The notes below the pieces were generated by a model. That model did no database searches, had not been told where the DNA came from, and worked only from the letters and a program-made list of their open reading frames with translations. A stretch of DNA of 42,527 nucleotides from a virus, in IMG/VR virus record IMGVR_UViG_3300046689_000434, positions 1 to 42,527 of that record. The stretch is one strand, 5' to 3'. Both the position numbers and the translations under genes were made by a program. Below are positions 32,868 to 40,022 of the stretch, one piece after another. Positions within the stretch are counted from its first letter, which is position 1; every line of letters starts with the position of its first letter.

Positions 32868-33227
32868 TCACGCAGCCCGCCCCATTATCACGCCGAAGAT
32901 CTGCAGATGCGCCTCATGCAAACGCTGGTAGTACGTGTCGCGGCCACAACCGCAGTGGGCATACCGCAAGCGCATATCCACATCGAGCGTGCAGTAATGC
33001 TCACGCACCACCGTCACCAGCTCCGGCGCGAGGTGCTTGGTAACGATCAGTTCGATGTCCAGCGAACTTTCAAGCGGCGCACGAAAGGCGCGCCGCCCCC
33101 TGATCAGTTGCCCGTTGCTCTCCATCATCATGGCAACCATATTTCCCCCGGCCAGCCCTCCTTTCGAATGTTCTGAATGCAGCTCCTGCGCCCATAACCG
33201 AAGCAGCGAATCGATCTCCTTAATCAA
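32868..33227 (-). CDS. Putative phage antitermination (Q-like) or HTH regulator, 119 aa
   Basis: The preferred start is TTG 33227, which has GAGGAG at the right distance and overlaps the primase stop. The sequence is IKEIDSLLRLWAQELHS at the N-terminus and has a C-terminal HTH-like CGCGRDTYYQRLHEAHLQIFGVI. That end resembles the region-4-like motif of Q-type late regulators found at this position in Pseudomonas prophages. If correct, it lets polymerase read through terminators in the late operon. The family call is by resemblance only. Confidence 0.55.
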   Translation of the reverse strand: MIKEIDSLLRLWAQELHSEHSKGGLAGGNMVAMMMESNGQLIRGRRAFRAPLESSLDIELIVTKHLAPELVTVVREHYCTLDVDMRLRYAHCGCGRDTYYQRLHEAHLQIFGVIMGRAA

Positions 33228-35436
33228 AACAAGGCTCCTCGAACGCTTCACGCTGTAGCGCCGAGGCACCGCCCCACCCTGCCGGCTTCTTGTAAGCCCA
33301 AGGCCGCTGTCCACTCTTCACCAATGCAGGCAACCGTACGCGCCGCCAACCCAACCGATGCATGATCGCGCCGACGCGCATCTGCTCAGGTTTGCCCCAA
33401 TGCCCAAAGTCCAACTTAAGCGCATTCGTCAGCACCTCGCTCCCGGTGGTGGTCTCACCGATCTGCGACTCTTCCAGCCAGGTCAGAATCGGCCCTTCCC
33501 ATTCATCCACCACAAAGCGCTCGTCCTGCTCTTCGCCGAACATTGCAGCCTCATCGAGCGTCACCCACCAGAGGTCGCCCGCGTCGTAGCAAAACACCGC
33601 CTCGGCCCAAAGCTGATCGCGCATCGAGCGCAACAGCTCCAGATCCACCTTGGTACACGCGACCGGCCAGTAACGCCGGTTGCCGGTGGCGTCCTTCAGG
33701 TACTCGTCCTGGTTGGTCGTACCCACGAAAACACACTGGCGTGGCACGTCCATCGTTCTGCGGCCGTAGCTCTCGCGATAAGTGTCGGTCGACGCCGAAA
33801 AGAACTGCTTGGCCTTCGTGCTCTCGGCCTTGTTAAAGCTATCCAGCTCGCCCAGCTCGACAATCCACTTGCCCCGGATCGCCTGAAAGCCGTCCTTGTC
33901 ACCCAACGCAAATGGCGTGTCCATAAACCAATCGCCGCCGAGGATGCTCATCGCCGTCGACTTACCAGCGCCCTGCGCACCTTCCAGAATCATCACCGAG
34001 TCAGCCTTGCAGCCGGGCTTCATCACCCGCGCCACCGCCGATAACATCCAGCGCTTGCCGACCTTTGCCGAATAATCTGTCGCCTTCACGCCCATGACGT
34101 CGGTAAGCCAACTTTCGAGCCGAGGCACCTGATCCCACTGCAGTTTGCGCAGGTACTGGCGCACTGGATGAAACGCATGGTCATGCGCAACCACGCTCAC
34201 CGCCTCAATCACATGCGAGGCCTTGACCCGCAAGTTGTACTGCTGCGCGAGCCACTTCATCACCCGCACATCATCAATATCCGCCCAATCACCCGTGCCG
34301 CCGCCATAAGGCGCCGCACGCAACTTCACGATCTTCGAACTGAACGCGCTGTAGCTGATCACACCGGCCCAACGCTCATCGTTGGCCAGGATCAACTCGA
34401 CGTTCTGCATGTGCGCAATCAGCGCGCCGCTTTCGCTGCGTGCCAGCAGATCCTTCCAGCCACCAGCAGCCGGTGGCTTAACCACCGCCAACACCTGACG
34501 GCGCACCGCCTCCAAGCCTTCCGCAACATGCAGGTCATTGAAGTCGGTCCACTTGGCTTCCCGCTCACCGGAAAAGATCGGCGCAACCACCTGGCCACCG
34601 ACAATCAGTGCCGCGTTGTTCGCTTTCTCTTCACCGGGGTTCCACGCATCGCCATTTGGCTTGGTGGTCTTCCAGTCATCGTCGCGACAGATGATCAGCG
34701 GGCAACCGGCGAAACGTTCGCGCATCGCCTTGCAAACCACCAGCAAATTGCCCGCATCAAACGCAACGGCTACGGTCAGTGACGTGGCCATATGCAGGCT
34801 TGCGCCGGTCGCGTACCCCTCACACACCAGAACTGGCTCACCCGGATCCGGATGCGGCCCGATCAAATGAAAGGCGCCCTCTTTCGACATGCCATAAGGC
34901 CAATAGGATTTGTCCCGGCCGGTGTCTTCTTGCTTGGTTGGAAAGACCACTTGCAGGCCGACAATCTCGTCGCGCACGTTGCTCATCGGTACTAGGAACG
35001 CACCGGTTCGCGGCGCGTACCGAACGCCGAAGCCGACGATCTGCTTGCGATCCAGATAGTCGCTTCGGCCCTTCTCTGGCATGCGCTTGAACATACCCGC
35101 CGCACGCTTCGCCGCCCGACGTGCCGCGTTCGCCGAGATCTCAGCGGCGCGGCGTTTGGCCTCTTCCTGTCGAGCGCGCATAACTTCGCGTTCTTCAGGC
35201 GACATGCGCCCGGCTTTGACCTTGATCTTCTGAGACTCGCCTGAACGCCAGTCACCGAACGCGCCGAAGATCAGCGTCTCGCCCTTCTCGGTGAGATGCT
35301 CGTGAGCGATGTACCAACCGTTTTTTTCCTTGCCTTTATCTTGCGTCGTCTTGCAGCGGGTCAGCTTGCCAAAGACCAATGGCTGCGCAGGCTCAACACC
35401 GTAATCCGCGAATTGCCCTAGGACCTCATCGAGCAT
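33220..35436 (-). CDS. Phage primase/helicase (TOPRIM + VapE-type ATPase)
   Basis: A 738-aa replication protein. The N-terminal part contains a TOPRIM primase domain: VLVCEGYATGASLH with E206 and IICRDDDW with D252-D254. The C-terminal half is a VapE/VirE-type SF3-like helicase with Walker A EGAQGAGKST (485-494) and a GTTNQDEYLKDATGNRRYWPV sensor/arginine region. Together they prime and unwind phage DNA. It overlaps the DksA-type gene by 11 bases. Confidence 0.92.
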   Translation of the reverse strand: MLDEVLGQFADYGVEPAQPLVFGKLTRCKTTQDKGKEKNGWYIAHEHLTEKGETLIFGAFGDWRSGESQKIKVKAGRMSPEEREVMRARQEEAKRRAAEISANAARRAAKRAAGMFKRMPEKGRSDYLDRKQIVGFGVRYAPRTGAFLVPMSNVRDEIVGLQVVFPTKQEDTGRDKSYWPYGMSKEGAFHLIGPHPDPGEPVLVCEGYATGASLHMATSLTVAVAFDAGNLLVVCKAMRERFAGCPLIICRDDDWKTTKPNGDAWNPGEEKANNAALIVGGQVVAPIFSGEREAKWTDFNDLHVAEGLEAVRRQVLAVVKPPAAGGWKDLLARSESGALIAHMQNVELILANDERWAGVISYSAFSSKIVKLRAAPYGGGTGDWADIDDVRVMKWLAQQYNLRVKASHVIEAVSVVAHDHAFHPVRQYLRKLQWDQVPRLESWLTDVMGVKATDYSAKVGKRWMLSAVARVMKPGCKADSVMILEGAQGAGKSTAMSILGGDWFMDTPFALGDKDGFQAIRGKWIVELGELDSFNKAESTKAKQFFSASTDTYRESYGRRTMDVPRQCVFVGTTNQDEYLKDATGNRRYWPVACTKVDLELLRSMRDQLWAEAVFCYDAGDLWWVTLDEAAMFGEEQDERFVVDEWEGPILTWLEESQIGETTTGSEVLTNALKLDFGHWGKPEQMRVGAIMHRLGWRRVRLPALVKSGQRPWAYKKPAGWGGASALQREAFEEPCFD

Positions 35437-35662
35437 GGCGTGCCCCTTTCAATTCCGTGAGGGAACGGCAGTCGACGCACTGGGTACAGCCGGGCTGCGC
35501 CAAACGTCGCGCTTCCGGAATCGGACCATCACAGCTTTCACAGAACAGAAACGAATGCGCCGCCAGAGCGGGCTTGGCGGCGAGGAGACGTGCAGCCAGC
35601 GCCTGATCGATGCGCTCCTGCACCAGGTCATTTGCGAAGTCGACGATATCAACCACGATCAT
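35426..35662 (-). CDS. TraR/DksA-family zinc-finger protein, 78 aa
   Basis: ATG 35662 opens MIVVDIVDFANDLVQERIDQAL. The C-terminal zinc finger is C-E-S-C ... C-V-D-C with a 17-residue spacer, as in DksA/TraR. TraR-type proteins bind the RNA polymerase secondary channel without ppGpp and could redirect host transcription. The upstream extension of the open frame overlaps the CII-like gene and is not needed. It sits between the CII-like gene (14-base overlap) and the primase. Confidence 0.85.
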   Translation of the reverse strand: MIVVDIVDFANDLVQERIDQALAARLLAAKPALAAHSFLFCESCDGPIPEARRLAQPGCTQCVDCRSLTELKGARHAR

Positions 35663-36167
35663 TACCCCGCGTAGTCTGATTGACGTAGGTAGCGCGGTTG
35701 AACAACCCCAACAGCCCTTGAATGCCTCGAAACACCTGCAGGCGAATCGCGGCCAGTTCTTCATCAGAAACCACACCGTCGCCAATGCTCTTGGCCCAGG
35801 TATCCGCCAGATCCGCGACTTGTCGGAAGTACTCGGCAATCCCGGTGGTCAGTGTCTCCGGCATGTTATTGGTGTACGCCTCAGCCAGCTCCTGCCAAGT
35901 CGTGTCACCGACCAAGGCATGCACCGCATCCAGAATGCGGCGATCCTTGGTCAGCTCCAGGATCTCGCCGAACTCTTGAATGTTCACCGTGTGGCTGGGG
36001 TGGGTTGGAGAAAGCTTGTGCTGCAGTGTGGTCGCATTTCGGCCGGTGGTGGCGGCGATAGCAGCGGCGCCGCCGGGGTAGTCACGAGCGGCATGGTAAA
36101 GCGCGAGATCGAGCGGCAAAACTTCCCGCTGCGCCCGCTCAACAGAACTCAGAGCGATACGGCTCAT
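35649..36167 (-). CDS. CII-like phage regulatory protein (CP76 family)
   Basis: A 172-aa protein with LDLALYHAARDYPGGAAAIAATTGRNATTLQHKLSPTHPSHTVNIQEFGEIL, the HTH-containing core of the phage CII (CP76) family. ATG 36167 has AAGGA upstream. The gene lies downstream of cro on the same strand, as cII does in lambda-type phages, so it probably governs the lysis-lysogeny decision. It is much larger than lambda CII (97 aa). Confidence 0.8.
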   Translation of the reverse strand: MSRIALSSVERAQREVLPLDLALYHAARDYPGGAAAIAATTGRNATTLQHKLSPTHPSHTVNIQEFGEILELTKDRRILDAVHALVGDTTWQELAEAYTNNMPETLTTGIAEYFRQVADLADTWAKSIGDGVVSDEELAAIRLQVFRGIQGLLGLFNRATYVNQTTRGNDRG

Positions 36168-36232
36168 GGCATTAATCCTTGTAAGTTGCCAGTGCCGCGC
36201 GACATGCAGTGGTGATACATTTGCCGCGTGGC

Positions 36233-36260
36233 TTGAAAGGGCCCAAACGCCGGCTAGATC
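36233..36260 (+). promoter_or_regulatory. Candidate rightward promoter for a structured RNA
   Basis: TTGAAA (36233-36238) and TAGATC (36255-36260) are spaced 16 bases apart, 5/6 and 4/6 matches to sigma-70 boxes. A start near 36267 would give a transcript ending at the terminator at 36471-36494. Confidence 0.4.
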
Positions 36261-36266
36261 TTCGGG

Positions 36267-36494
36267 ATCGATACCGGCACCGTGCCGGGGCGAGCGTTCC
36301 ATTGCTCACCCCTGGCGCAACAGCTGCCAAATCTGTGGTGGAAGAGGCAGCAACACCAAGGCTTCCGAGCCTTGGAAAAGCGCGATAAAGAGAGGTGGTT
36401 GCATGTGGTGTGCCCGCCTATCTTTATCGCGACCCGACAGCGCTGTGGTGGTGCGTGCCGGGAGGAACTGGGCGACCTTTGGGTCGCCTTTTTT
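36267..36494 (+). ncRNA. Candidate structured RNA between cro and cII
   Basis: No convincing gene fills this 331-base gap, yet it contains a series of perfect inverted repeats. CCGGCAC/GTGCCGG lies at 36274-36288 and CCAAGGCT/AGCCTTGG at 36356-36375. CGCGATAAAGA/TCTTTATCGCG (11 bp) lies at 36381-36391 and 36421-36431. The last is a rightward terminator at 36471-36494. An RNA of about 228 nt on the + strand would be antisense to cro-cII mRNA. Alternatively the leftward transcript uses these hairpins as a nut/tR1-like control region. Confidence 0.45.
36471..36494 (+). terminator. Rho-independent terminator, rightward
   Basis: GGCGACC (36471-36477) pairs with GGTCGCC (36482-36488) around TTTG, followed by six T residues. 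It points rightward, opposite to the flanking cro and cII genes, and lies four bases before the cro stop codon. This orientation implies a + strand transcript in the gap. Confidence 0.85.
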
Positions 36495-36498
36495 CTGA

Positions 36499-36759
36499 CT
36501 ACGCTGCAGCTTTTTGTGGAGCCGAAGCGTTCAACAGCCAAGCCGCTTGGAATGCGTTGCCTTTCTGCTTCGCAGCAGTCGCTAACAGCTCGGCGTATTT
36601 GGTTTCACCTGTGTAATCCGTTCTCGGCAGGCATGCAGCCTGACGCCATTTGTTCAGCGCCTGATAGCTTCTGTTGCATACCTTCGCAGCGGCCCCGATG
36701 CCGCCTACGGCTTCAAACGCGAACGCAATGGCGCTTGGAAAATCTGCGGGGTCCAACAT
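36499..36759 (-). CDS. Cro-like (YdaS-type) DNA-binding protein
   Basis: ATG 36759 is chosen because GGAGG lies five bases upstream; the ATG at 36771 lacks a site. The 86-aa product has an HTH of the Cro/YdaS kind (AFEAVGGIGAAAKVCNRSYQALNKWRQA) and an alanine-rich tail. It is divergent from the cI-type gene across the operator region. It should repress cI transcription and allow lytic growth. Confidence 0.85.
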   Translation of the reverse strand: MLDPADFPSAIAFAFEAVGGIGAAAKVCNRSYQALNKWRQAACLPRTDYTGETKYAELLATAAKQKGNAFQAAWLLNASAPQKAAA

Positions 36760-36774
36760 GACAACCTCCATTTA

Positions 36775-36789
36775 TCAACTTGCGGTTGA
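36775..36789. promoter_or_regulatory. Operator TCAAC-TTGCG-GTTGA (cro/cI region, site 1)
   Basis: A perfect dyad with 5-base spacer, 15 bases upstream of the cro ATG at 36759. The leftward -10-like TATAAC (36796-36791) lies just upstream on the cro promoter side, so binding here should block cro transcription. Confidence 0.85.
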
Positions 36790-36798
36790 TGTTATAGA

Positions 36799-36813
36799 TC
36801 AACTGACTATTGC
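36799..36813. promoter_or_regulatory. Degenerate operator (site 2)
   Basis: TCAAC-TGACT-ATTGC keeps the left half-site exactly and 3 of 5 bases of the right half-site. Its centre is 24 bp from site 1, allowing side-by-side binding. Confidence 0.5.
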
Positions 36814-36831
36814 GCAACCTTTATGAGACTC

Positions 36832-36846
36832 TCAACTCATGGTTGA
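36832..36846. promoter_or_regulatory. Operator TCAAC-TCATG-GTTGA over the cI start codon (site 3)
   Basis: The dyad includes the repressor gene's ATG (36839-36841). Binding here could block cI expression when repressor is abundant, giving negative autoregulation. Confidence 0.8.
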
Positions 36847-37570
36847 TAAAAATTCCCTCCGCGCAGCTTTCAGCGAGCGCCTACACGAAGCTCTCGACGA
36901 TGCCGGCGTACGCGCCCGTGGTCGCGGAGTGGATATTCATCGTCAGTTGAAAAGCGTAGGAGTTGATAAAACGACCCAGGCCATCAGCAAGTGGTTGAAT
37001 GGCGAAGCGATGGCTGAGGCAGATAGCATGTCTGCGCTCTGCTCATGGCTTGGTGTCAGGCGGGAATGGCTTGAGTACGGAGTTCTGCCGAAGGAGCAGA
37101 CTGGCCATAGCAACGTTCGCGTTCTAGCCCCTAGTGACTTGAACAACGTTAGTGAAATCAATCAGCGCTTTGGCAAGGTTCCATTGATCTCTTGGGTTCA
37201 AGCCGGGGCTTGGTGCGAGGCGATCTCAAACATAGAGAGCTATGATAGTGACTCCTGGTTGTCGTGCCCGGTTCCGATTAGCAACCATGGCTATGCCTTG
37301 AAGGTACTCGGTGACTCGATGACGAATCCAGGACCAGGGCGCAGTTATCCTGCAGGATGCATAATTTTCGTAGATCCTGAAGCAGAAACAAAAACCGGAG
37401 ATAGGGTAATTGCTAGAGTTCCCAGGACGAATGAAGCTACATTTAAAATACTAGTTGAGGATGCTGGCCGCCAATTTTTACGCCCAATCAACCCTCAATA
37501 TCCGATTATTGAAATCACAGAGGAAACTCATATTTGCGGAAAAGTAGTAGGCTCTTTCATCCCGGAATAA
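36839..37570 (+). CDS. CI-type phage repressor (HTH + S24 peptidase)
   Basis: A 243-aa lysogeny repressor. The N-terminal ~80 residues form a DNA-binding domain (VDKTTQAISKWLNGEAMAEADSMSALCSWLGV). The C-terminal S24 peptidase domain has Ala122-Gly123 as the autocleavage site (QAGAW), Ser160 (GDSM) and Lys203 (TFKIL). RecA-stimulated cleavage would induce the prophage on DNA damage. No strong ribosome site precedes the ATG, and an operator covers it, so the mRNA may be leaderless or short-leadered. Confidence 0.95.
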   Translation: MVDKNSLRAAFSERLHEALDDAGVRARGRGVDIHRQLKSVGVDKTTQAISKWLNGEAMAEADSMSALCSWLGVRREWLEYGVLPKEQTGHSNVRVLAPSDLNNVSEINQRFGKVPLISWVQAGAWCEAISNIESYDSDSWLSCPVPISNHGYALKVLGDSMTNPGPGRSYPAGCIIFVDPEAETKTGDRVIARVPRTNEATFKILVEDAGRQFLRPINPQYPIIEITEETHICGKVVGSFIPE

Positions 37571-37580
37571 CTCCAAAAAT

Positions 37581-38618
37581 TTAGAGATCTAGCTTAAGCT
37601 CATCGTCTTCCTCTTCCCACTCATAATAGTCGTCGTCACCCTCAACATATCTAACAAGAATAACAGAATACCCTTTCAGCATAAGCATTTTAGAAAACTT
37701 CTTAAAGAACTCGATCTCAGGATCAACCGAACTCAGTCTTAAAAGCTGCTGCCCCAATCTTGTAACAAGATAAGATTTATAATCCACGCTTTTCGCGTCA
37801 TCACTTTCAATTACTAGCAACTTTTTGCCTGATAAAGCGATTAACGTCCTAAACCGCCCATCCTCTTCATCGATAGAGGGAACACTACTTATCAATGATT
37901 CAGCTTCTACGCCCGAAATCACGCCTAAACCTTGAAGCTCCATTAAATCATCAAAGCTAAAACCAAACTCCTCAAGAACATCATCTTCACCCCAAAGATT
38001 TTTTATGAAGCTAATCTTTGCAAGTCGCTCTATAAGATGCGCTTCTTGGCGAGAGAGATTTTTTATAAACTCAAGGCATCGTAAAGAAAAAGAACCAGGG
38101 GATTCGACCTCTTCTGCTAATAGCCGGCCCCACAAGCGTTGCATTTCTTCTGAGGAAACATTGCCCACAAGCTCGCGCCATCGATGAACCCAATCTTTCT
38201 CTACCGTAGTATTTGTCTCAGGACTGGCCTTATGCTTTAAGTGATCTTCAGCATAAAACACTGCTTTGGAAATATTGATATTTTTTCGAACGTTATCACC
38301 AATCATTTGCTCGATGGATTTTTCAAAAAATTCTGAAGCTATTAATACAGGCTCTACACGGTCATCAATAGAATCGTTAGAACGCTTTTGAAGCAAAAGG
38401 TTATTTCGTGGCATAAAGTCTTGCAGACGTTTACTGCCCTCTTTTATTTTTTCTGCATCCGCCTCAGCCTGAGCCATCGAAAGTAGCTCTAAACGACGAA
38501 TTTCAATCTGAGCGGATCCCTCACGCATTATCTGCCAAGGTTTTAGTAGAGTACTAACTCCGCTTACAGCAAGAGTATCCCAAAGACGTAAGATTAGTTT
38601 TTCGCCGGGAAAATCCAT
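37581..38618 (-). CDS. DUF2806-like protein in the immunity region, 345 aa
   Basis: The protein reads VHRWRELVGNVSSEEMQRLWGRLLAEEVESPGSFSLRCLEFIKNLS (~145-190), which looks like the DUF2806 core. It has an N-terminal helical part rich in E, Q and K and a C-terminal domain ending in a strongly acidic tail (EGDDDYYEWEEEDDEL). It is convergent with cI and AT-rich. GAGG lies upstream of the ATG. A gene between repressor and early promoter is often a lysogen-expressed accessory gene; anti-phage genes such as BstA sit in a comparable spot. A defence role here is inference. Confidence 0.6.
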   Translation of the reverse strand: MDFPGEKLILRLWDTLAVSGVSTLLKPWQIMREGSAQIEIRRLELLSMAQAEADAEKIKEGSKRLQDFMPRNNLLLQKRSNDSIDDRVEPVLIASEFFEKSIEQMIGDNVRKNINISKAVFYAEDHLKHKASPETNTTVEKDWVHRWRELVGNVSSEEMQRLWGRLLAEEVESPGSFSLRCLEFIKNLSRQEAHLIERLAKISFIKNLWGEDDVLEEFGFSFDDLMELQGLGVISGVEAESLISSVPSIDEEDGRFRTLIALSGKKLLVIESDDAKSVDYKSYLVTRLGQQLLRLSSVDPEIEFFKKFSKMLMLKGYSVILVRYVEGDDDYYEWEEEDDELKLDL

Positions 38619-38721
38619 TTAGAACCTCATTTTTATATGCTTTAAGCACAAGTGCTTTTTAGGCAGACGTCGTTAGGGATACTCACAATGATAGCCGTAT
38701 GCCTCCACCGCATCCAAAAAA

Positions 38722-38736
38722 TCAACCAACAGTTGA
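38722..38736. promoter_or_regulatory. Operator TCAAC-CAACA-GTTGA at the early rightward promoter
   Basis: A perfect match to the cro/cI operators, about 1.9 kb away. Its right half overlaps the -35 box TTGACA (38733-38738). Confidence 0.85.
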
Positions 38737-38761
38737 CATAAAGCAACCAAAGGTTGATATT
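38733..38761 (+). promoter_or_regulatory. Early rightward promoter
   Basis: A perfect -35 box TTGACA (38733-38738) is followed by GATATT (38756-38761, 4/6) at 17-bp spacing. It lies inside the two-operator cluster and 37 bases upstream of the first early gene, so it should be off in the lysogen. Confidence 0.75.
38743..38757. promoter_or_regulatory. Operator GCAAC-CAAAG-GTTGA, second copy at the early promoter
   Basis: Nine of ten half-site bases match. Its centre is 21 bp (two helical turns) from the neighbouring operator, which favours cooperative binding on one DNA face. It covers the spacer and the edge of the -10 box. Confidence 0.75.
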
Positions 38762-38797
38762 AATCTCACTCTTCCACCACAGAGCGAGGCAAACACC

Positions 38798-38974
38798 ATG
38801 CACACCACAGCAACCCTGCACGTCCACCCGGCCGCTGCAAACCCCTTCCAAATCTTTGAAATCCGGCGCCTAGCCCGCAAGTACGGCTGCGCGTTCGCCA
38901 TCAGCAAACCGAAGCTGACAGCACGCATCACTCCTGCCCCAGTCAATCCGAACGGCGGAGGGCATGCAGCATGA
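38798..38974 (+). CDS. Small early protein, 58 aa
   Basis: ATG 38798 follows the early promoter; the longer frame to 38699 would start upstream of the promoter and overlap the operators, so it is rejected. The product starts MHTTATLHVHPAAANPFQIFEIRRLARKYG, has a basic central helix and ends in a G/N/P-rich tail. Function is unknown. Its stop overlaps the next ATG as ATGA. Confidence 0.6.
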   Translation: MHTTATLHVHPAAANPFQIFEIRRLARKYGCAFAISKPKLTARITPAPVNPNGGGHAA

Positions 38975-39561
38975 TCAAGTACAAAATCGACAACCGCACC
39001 CTGCAGCTGCTCAATGCCCAGGTCAACCTGACCGAGACCTTCAACCACGTCCTGCGGACTGCGCCTAGGCGCGAGTGCCTGGCGTTTCGCCTCAAGGTTG
39101 AACGTGGCATCTCAGAAAGCACCTTCGTCGTGGAGCTGGGCAGCGAACGCCACACGCTGACCCTGCCGAATGAAAAGAAGATGCATCTCAAACTGGCCGA
39201 CTTCATCGAAGAGATCGCCAACGGCCCGTTCGACGCGAGCAATACCAGCGACCTGCTGCATCGCCCCCACGCCAGCCGCGAATACGGCCGCTTTGAGGTA
39301 TCGGATAAGCAGCGGGTGTTCGGGCTGGTAGGCACCGGCGGCGTGCTGAGCCTCGACATGGGCTTCGACTACCCACTTCAGGTTGCGCTGCACCGCACTC
39401 AATCGCGCTCAGGCGTCACCACCATCCTGAGCATCGGTAACAAAAGCCCGCACACCCGGTGCTTCACCGTGTACGGCAGCGATGCAGAGATCTACGTCAA
39501 GGTAAGCGAGTCCATCAACCATCTTGCTGCTGCGGCCACCCCAGCCGCGCACACGGCATGA
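38971..39561 (+). CDS. Early phage protein of unknown function, 196 aa
   Basis: A soluble protein with MIKYKIDNRTLQLLNAQVNLTETFNHVLRT at the N-terminus and MHLKLADFIEEIANGPFDASN in the middle. Its beta-rich second half includes YPLQVALHRTQSRSGVTTILSIGNKS. No family is recognised. It is coupled to the preceding gene by ATGA and followed after 10 bases by the KilAC-like gene. GC-rich codon use matches the phage core. Confidence 0.7.
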   Translation: MIKYKIDNRTLQLLNAQVNLTETFNHVLRTAPRRECLAFRLKVERGISESTFVVELGSERHTLTLPNEKKMHLKLADFIEEIANGPFDASNTSDLLHRPHASREYGRFEVSDKQRVFGLVGTGGVLSLDMGFDYPLQVALHRTQSRSGVTTILSIGNKSPHTRCFTVYGSDAEIYVKVSESINHLAAAATPAAHTA

Positions 39562-39571
39562 GGGGCACACC

Positions 39572-39856
39572 ATGGAACGCACCCTCGCCCAAGCCGCAAC
39601 CCACCTCGGCCTGACCCGGCCAAAGCTCATCGCACGCATGCGTGAAAAAGGTCTGCTCAACGAGCGGAACCTACCGGCCTACCCCAACCGTGATCGCGAC
39701 TACCTGCGCATCAAGGACGGCCAGTGGTACCACGATCAGCTCGGCATGCAGTACAGCCAATCGACCCGGATCAAACAGCACGGTATCCGTTGGCTAGCCG
39801 ACCAGTTGGGCATCGACCTACCCGCCATTCCGGCAGACAGCCGTGACGTGGCCTAG
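39572..39856 (+). CDS. KilAC/Ant-like DNA-binding protein, 94 aa
   Basis: The sequence RTLAQAATHLGLTRPKLIARMREKGLLNERNLPAYPNRDRDYL matches the KilAC domain of phage antirepressors, which usually sits at the C-terminus of larger Ant proteins. Here it stands alone. AGGGG precedes ATG 39572. It may bind DNA or the repressor and modulate induction. The absence of the N-terminal Bro/AntA domain is notable. Confidence 0.7.
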   Translation: MERTLAQAATHLGLTRPKLIARMREKGLLNERNLPAYPNRDRDYLRIKDGQWYHDQLGMQYSQSTRIKQHGIRWLADQLGIDLPAIPADSRDVA

Positions 39857-40022
39857 GGAATACGCCCGCCAGATTATCGCCATGCGGACACGAGAGGAGC
39901 GCAACGCCGCGCTCCTCGAAGTGCCCGAACATCTGCGCGAGCTGACCAGAACGCATTGCCTAATCGCCTGGAACCACCCGGCCAGAAAACAACGCAAGGA
40001 GGCCCAACAAAGCCATGAGTAG
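39843..40022 (+). CDS. Small early protein, 59 aa, GTG start
   Basis: GTG 39843 opens a frame reading VTWPREYARQIIAMRTREER, then LLEVPEHLRELTRTH, then WNHPARKQRKE. The start overlaps the KilAC-like 3' end by 14 bases and the stop overlaps the PrtN-like ATG by 8 bases. Such tight tiling supports translation. The pattern WPREYA...VPEH...WNHP recurs in small Pseudomonas phage proteins of unknown function. It is basic and helical. Confidence 0.7.
   Translation: MTWPREYARQIIAMRTREERNAALLEVPEHLRELTRTHCLIAWNHPARKQRKEAQQSHE

Noticed and set aside
36254-36541. 95-codon leftward frame between cII and cro
   Set aside because: It crosses the terminator and the large inverted repeats and overlaps the cro 3' end, and it has no recognisable family; the DNA is better explained as structured non-coding sequence.
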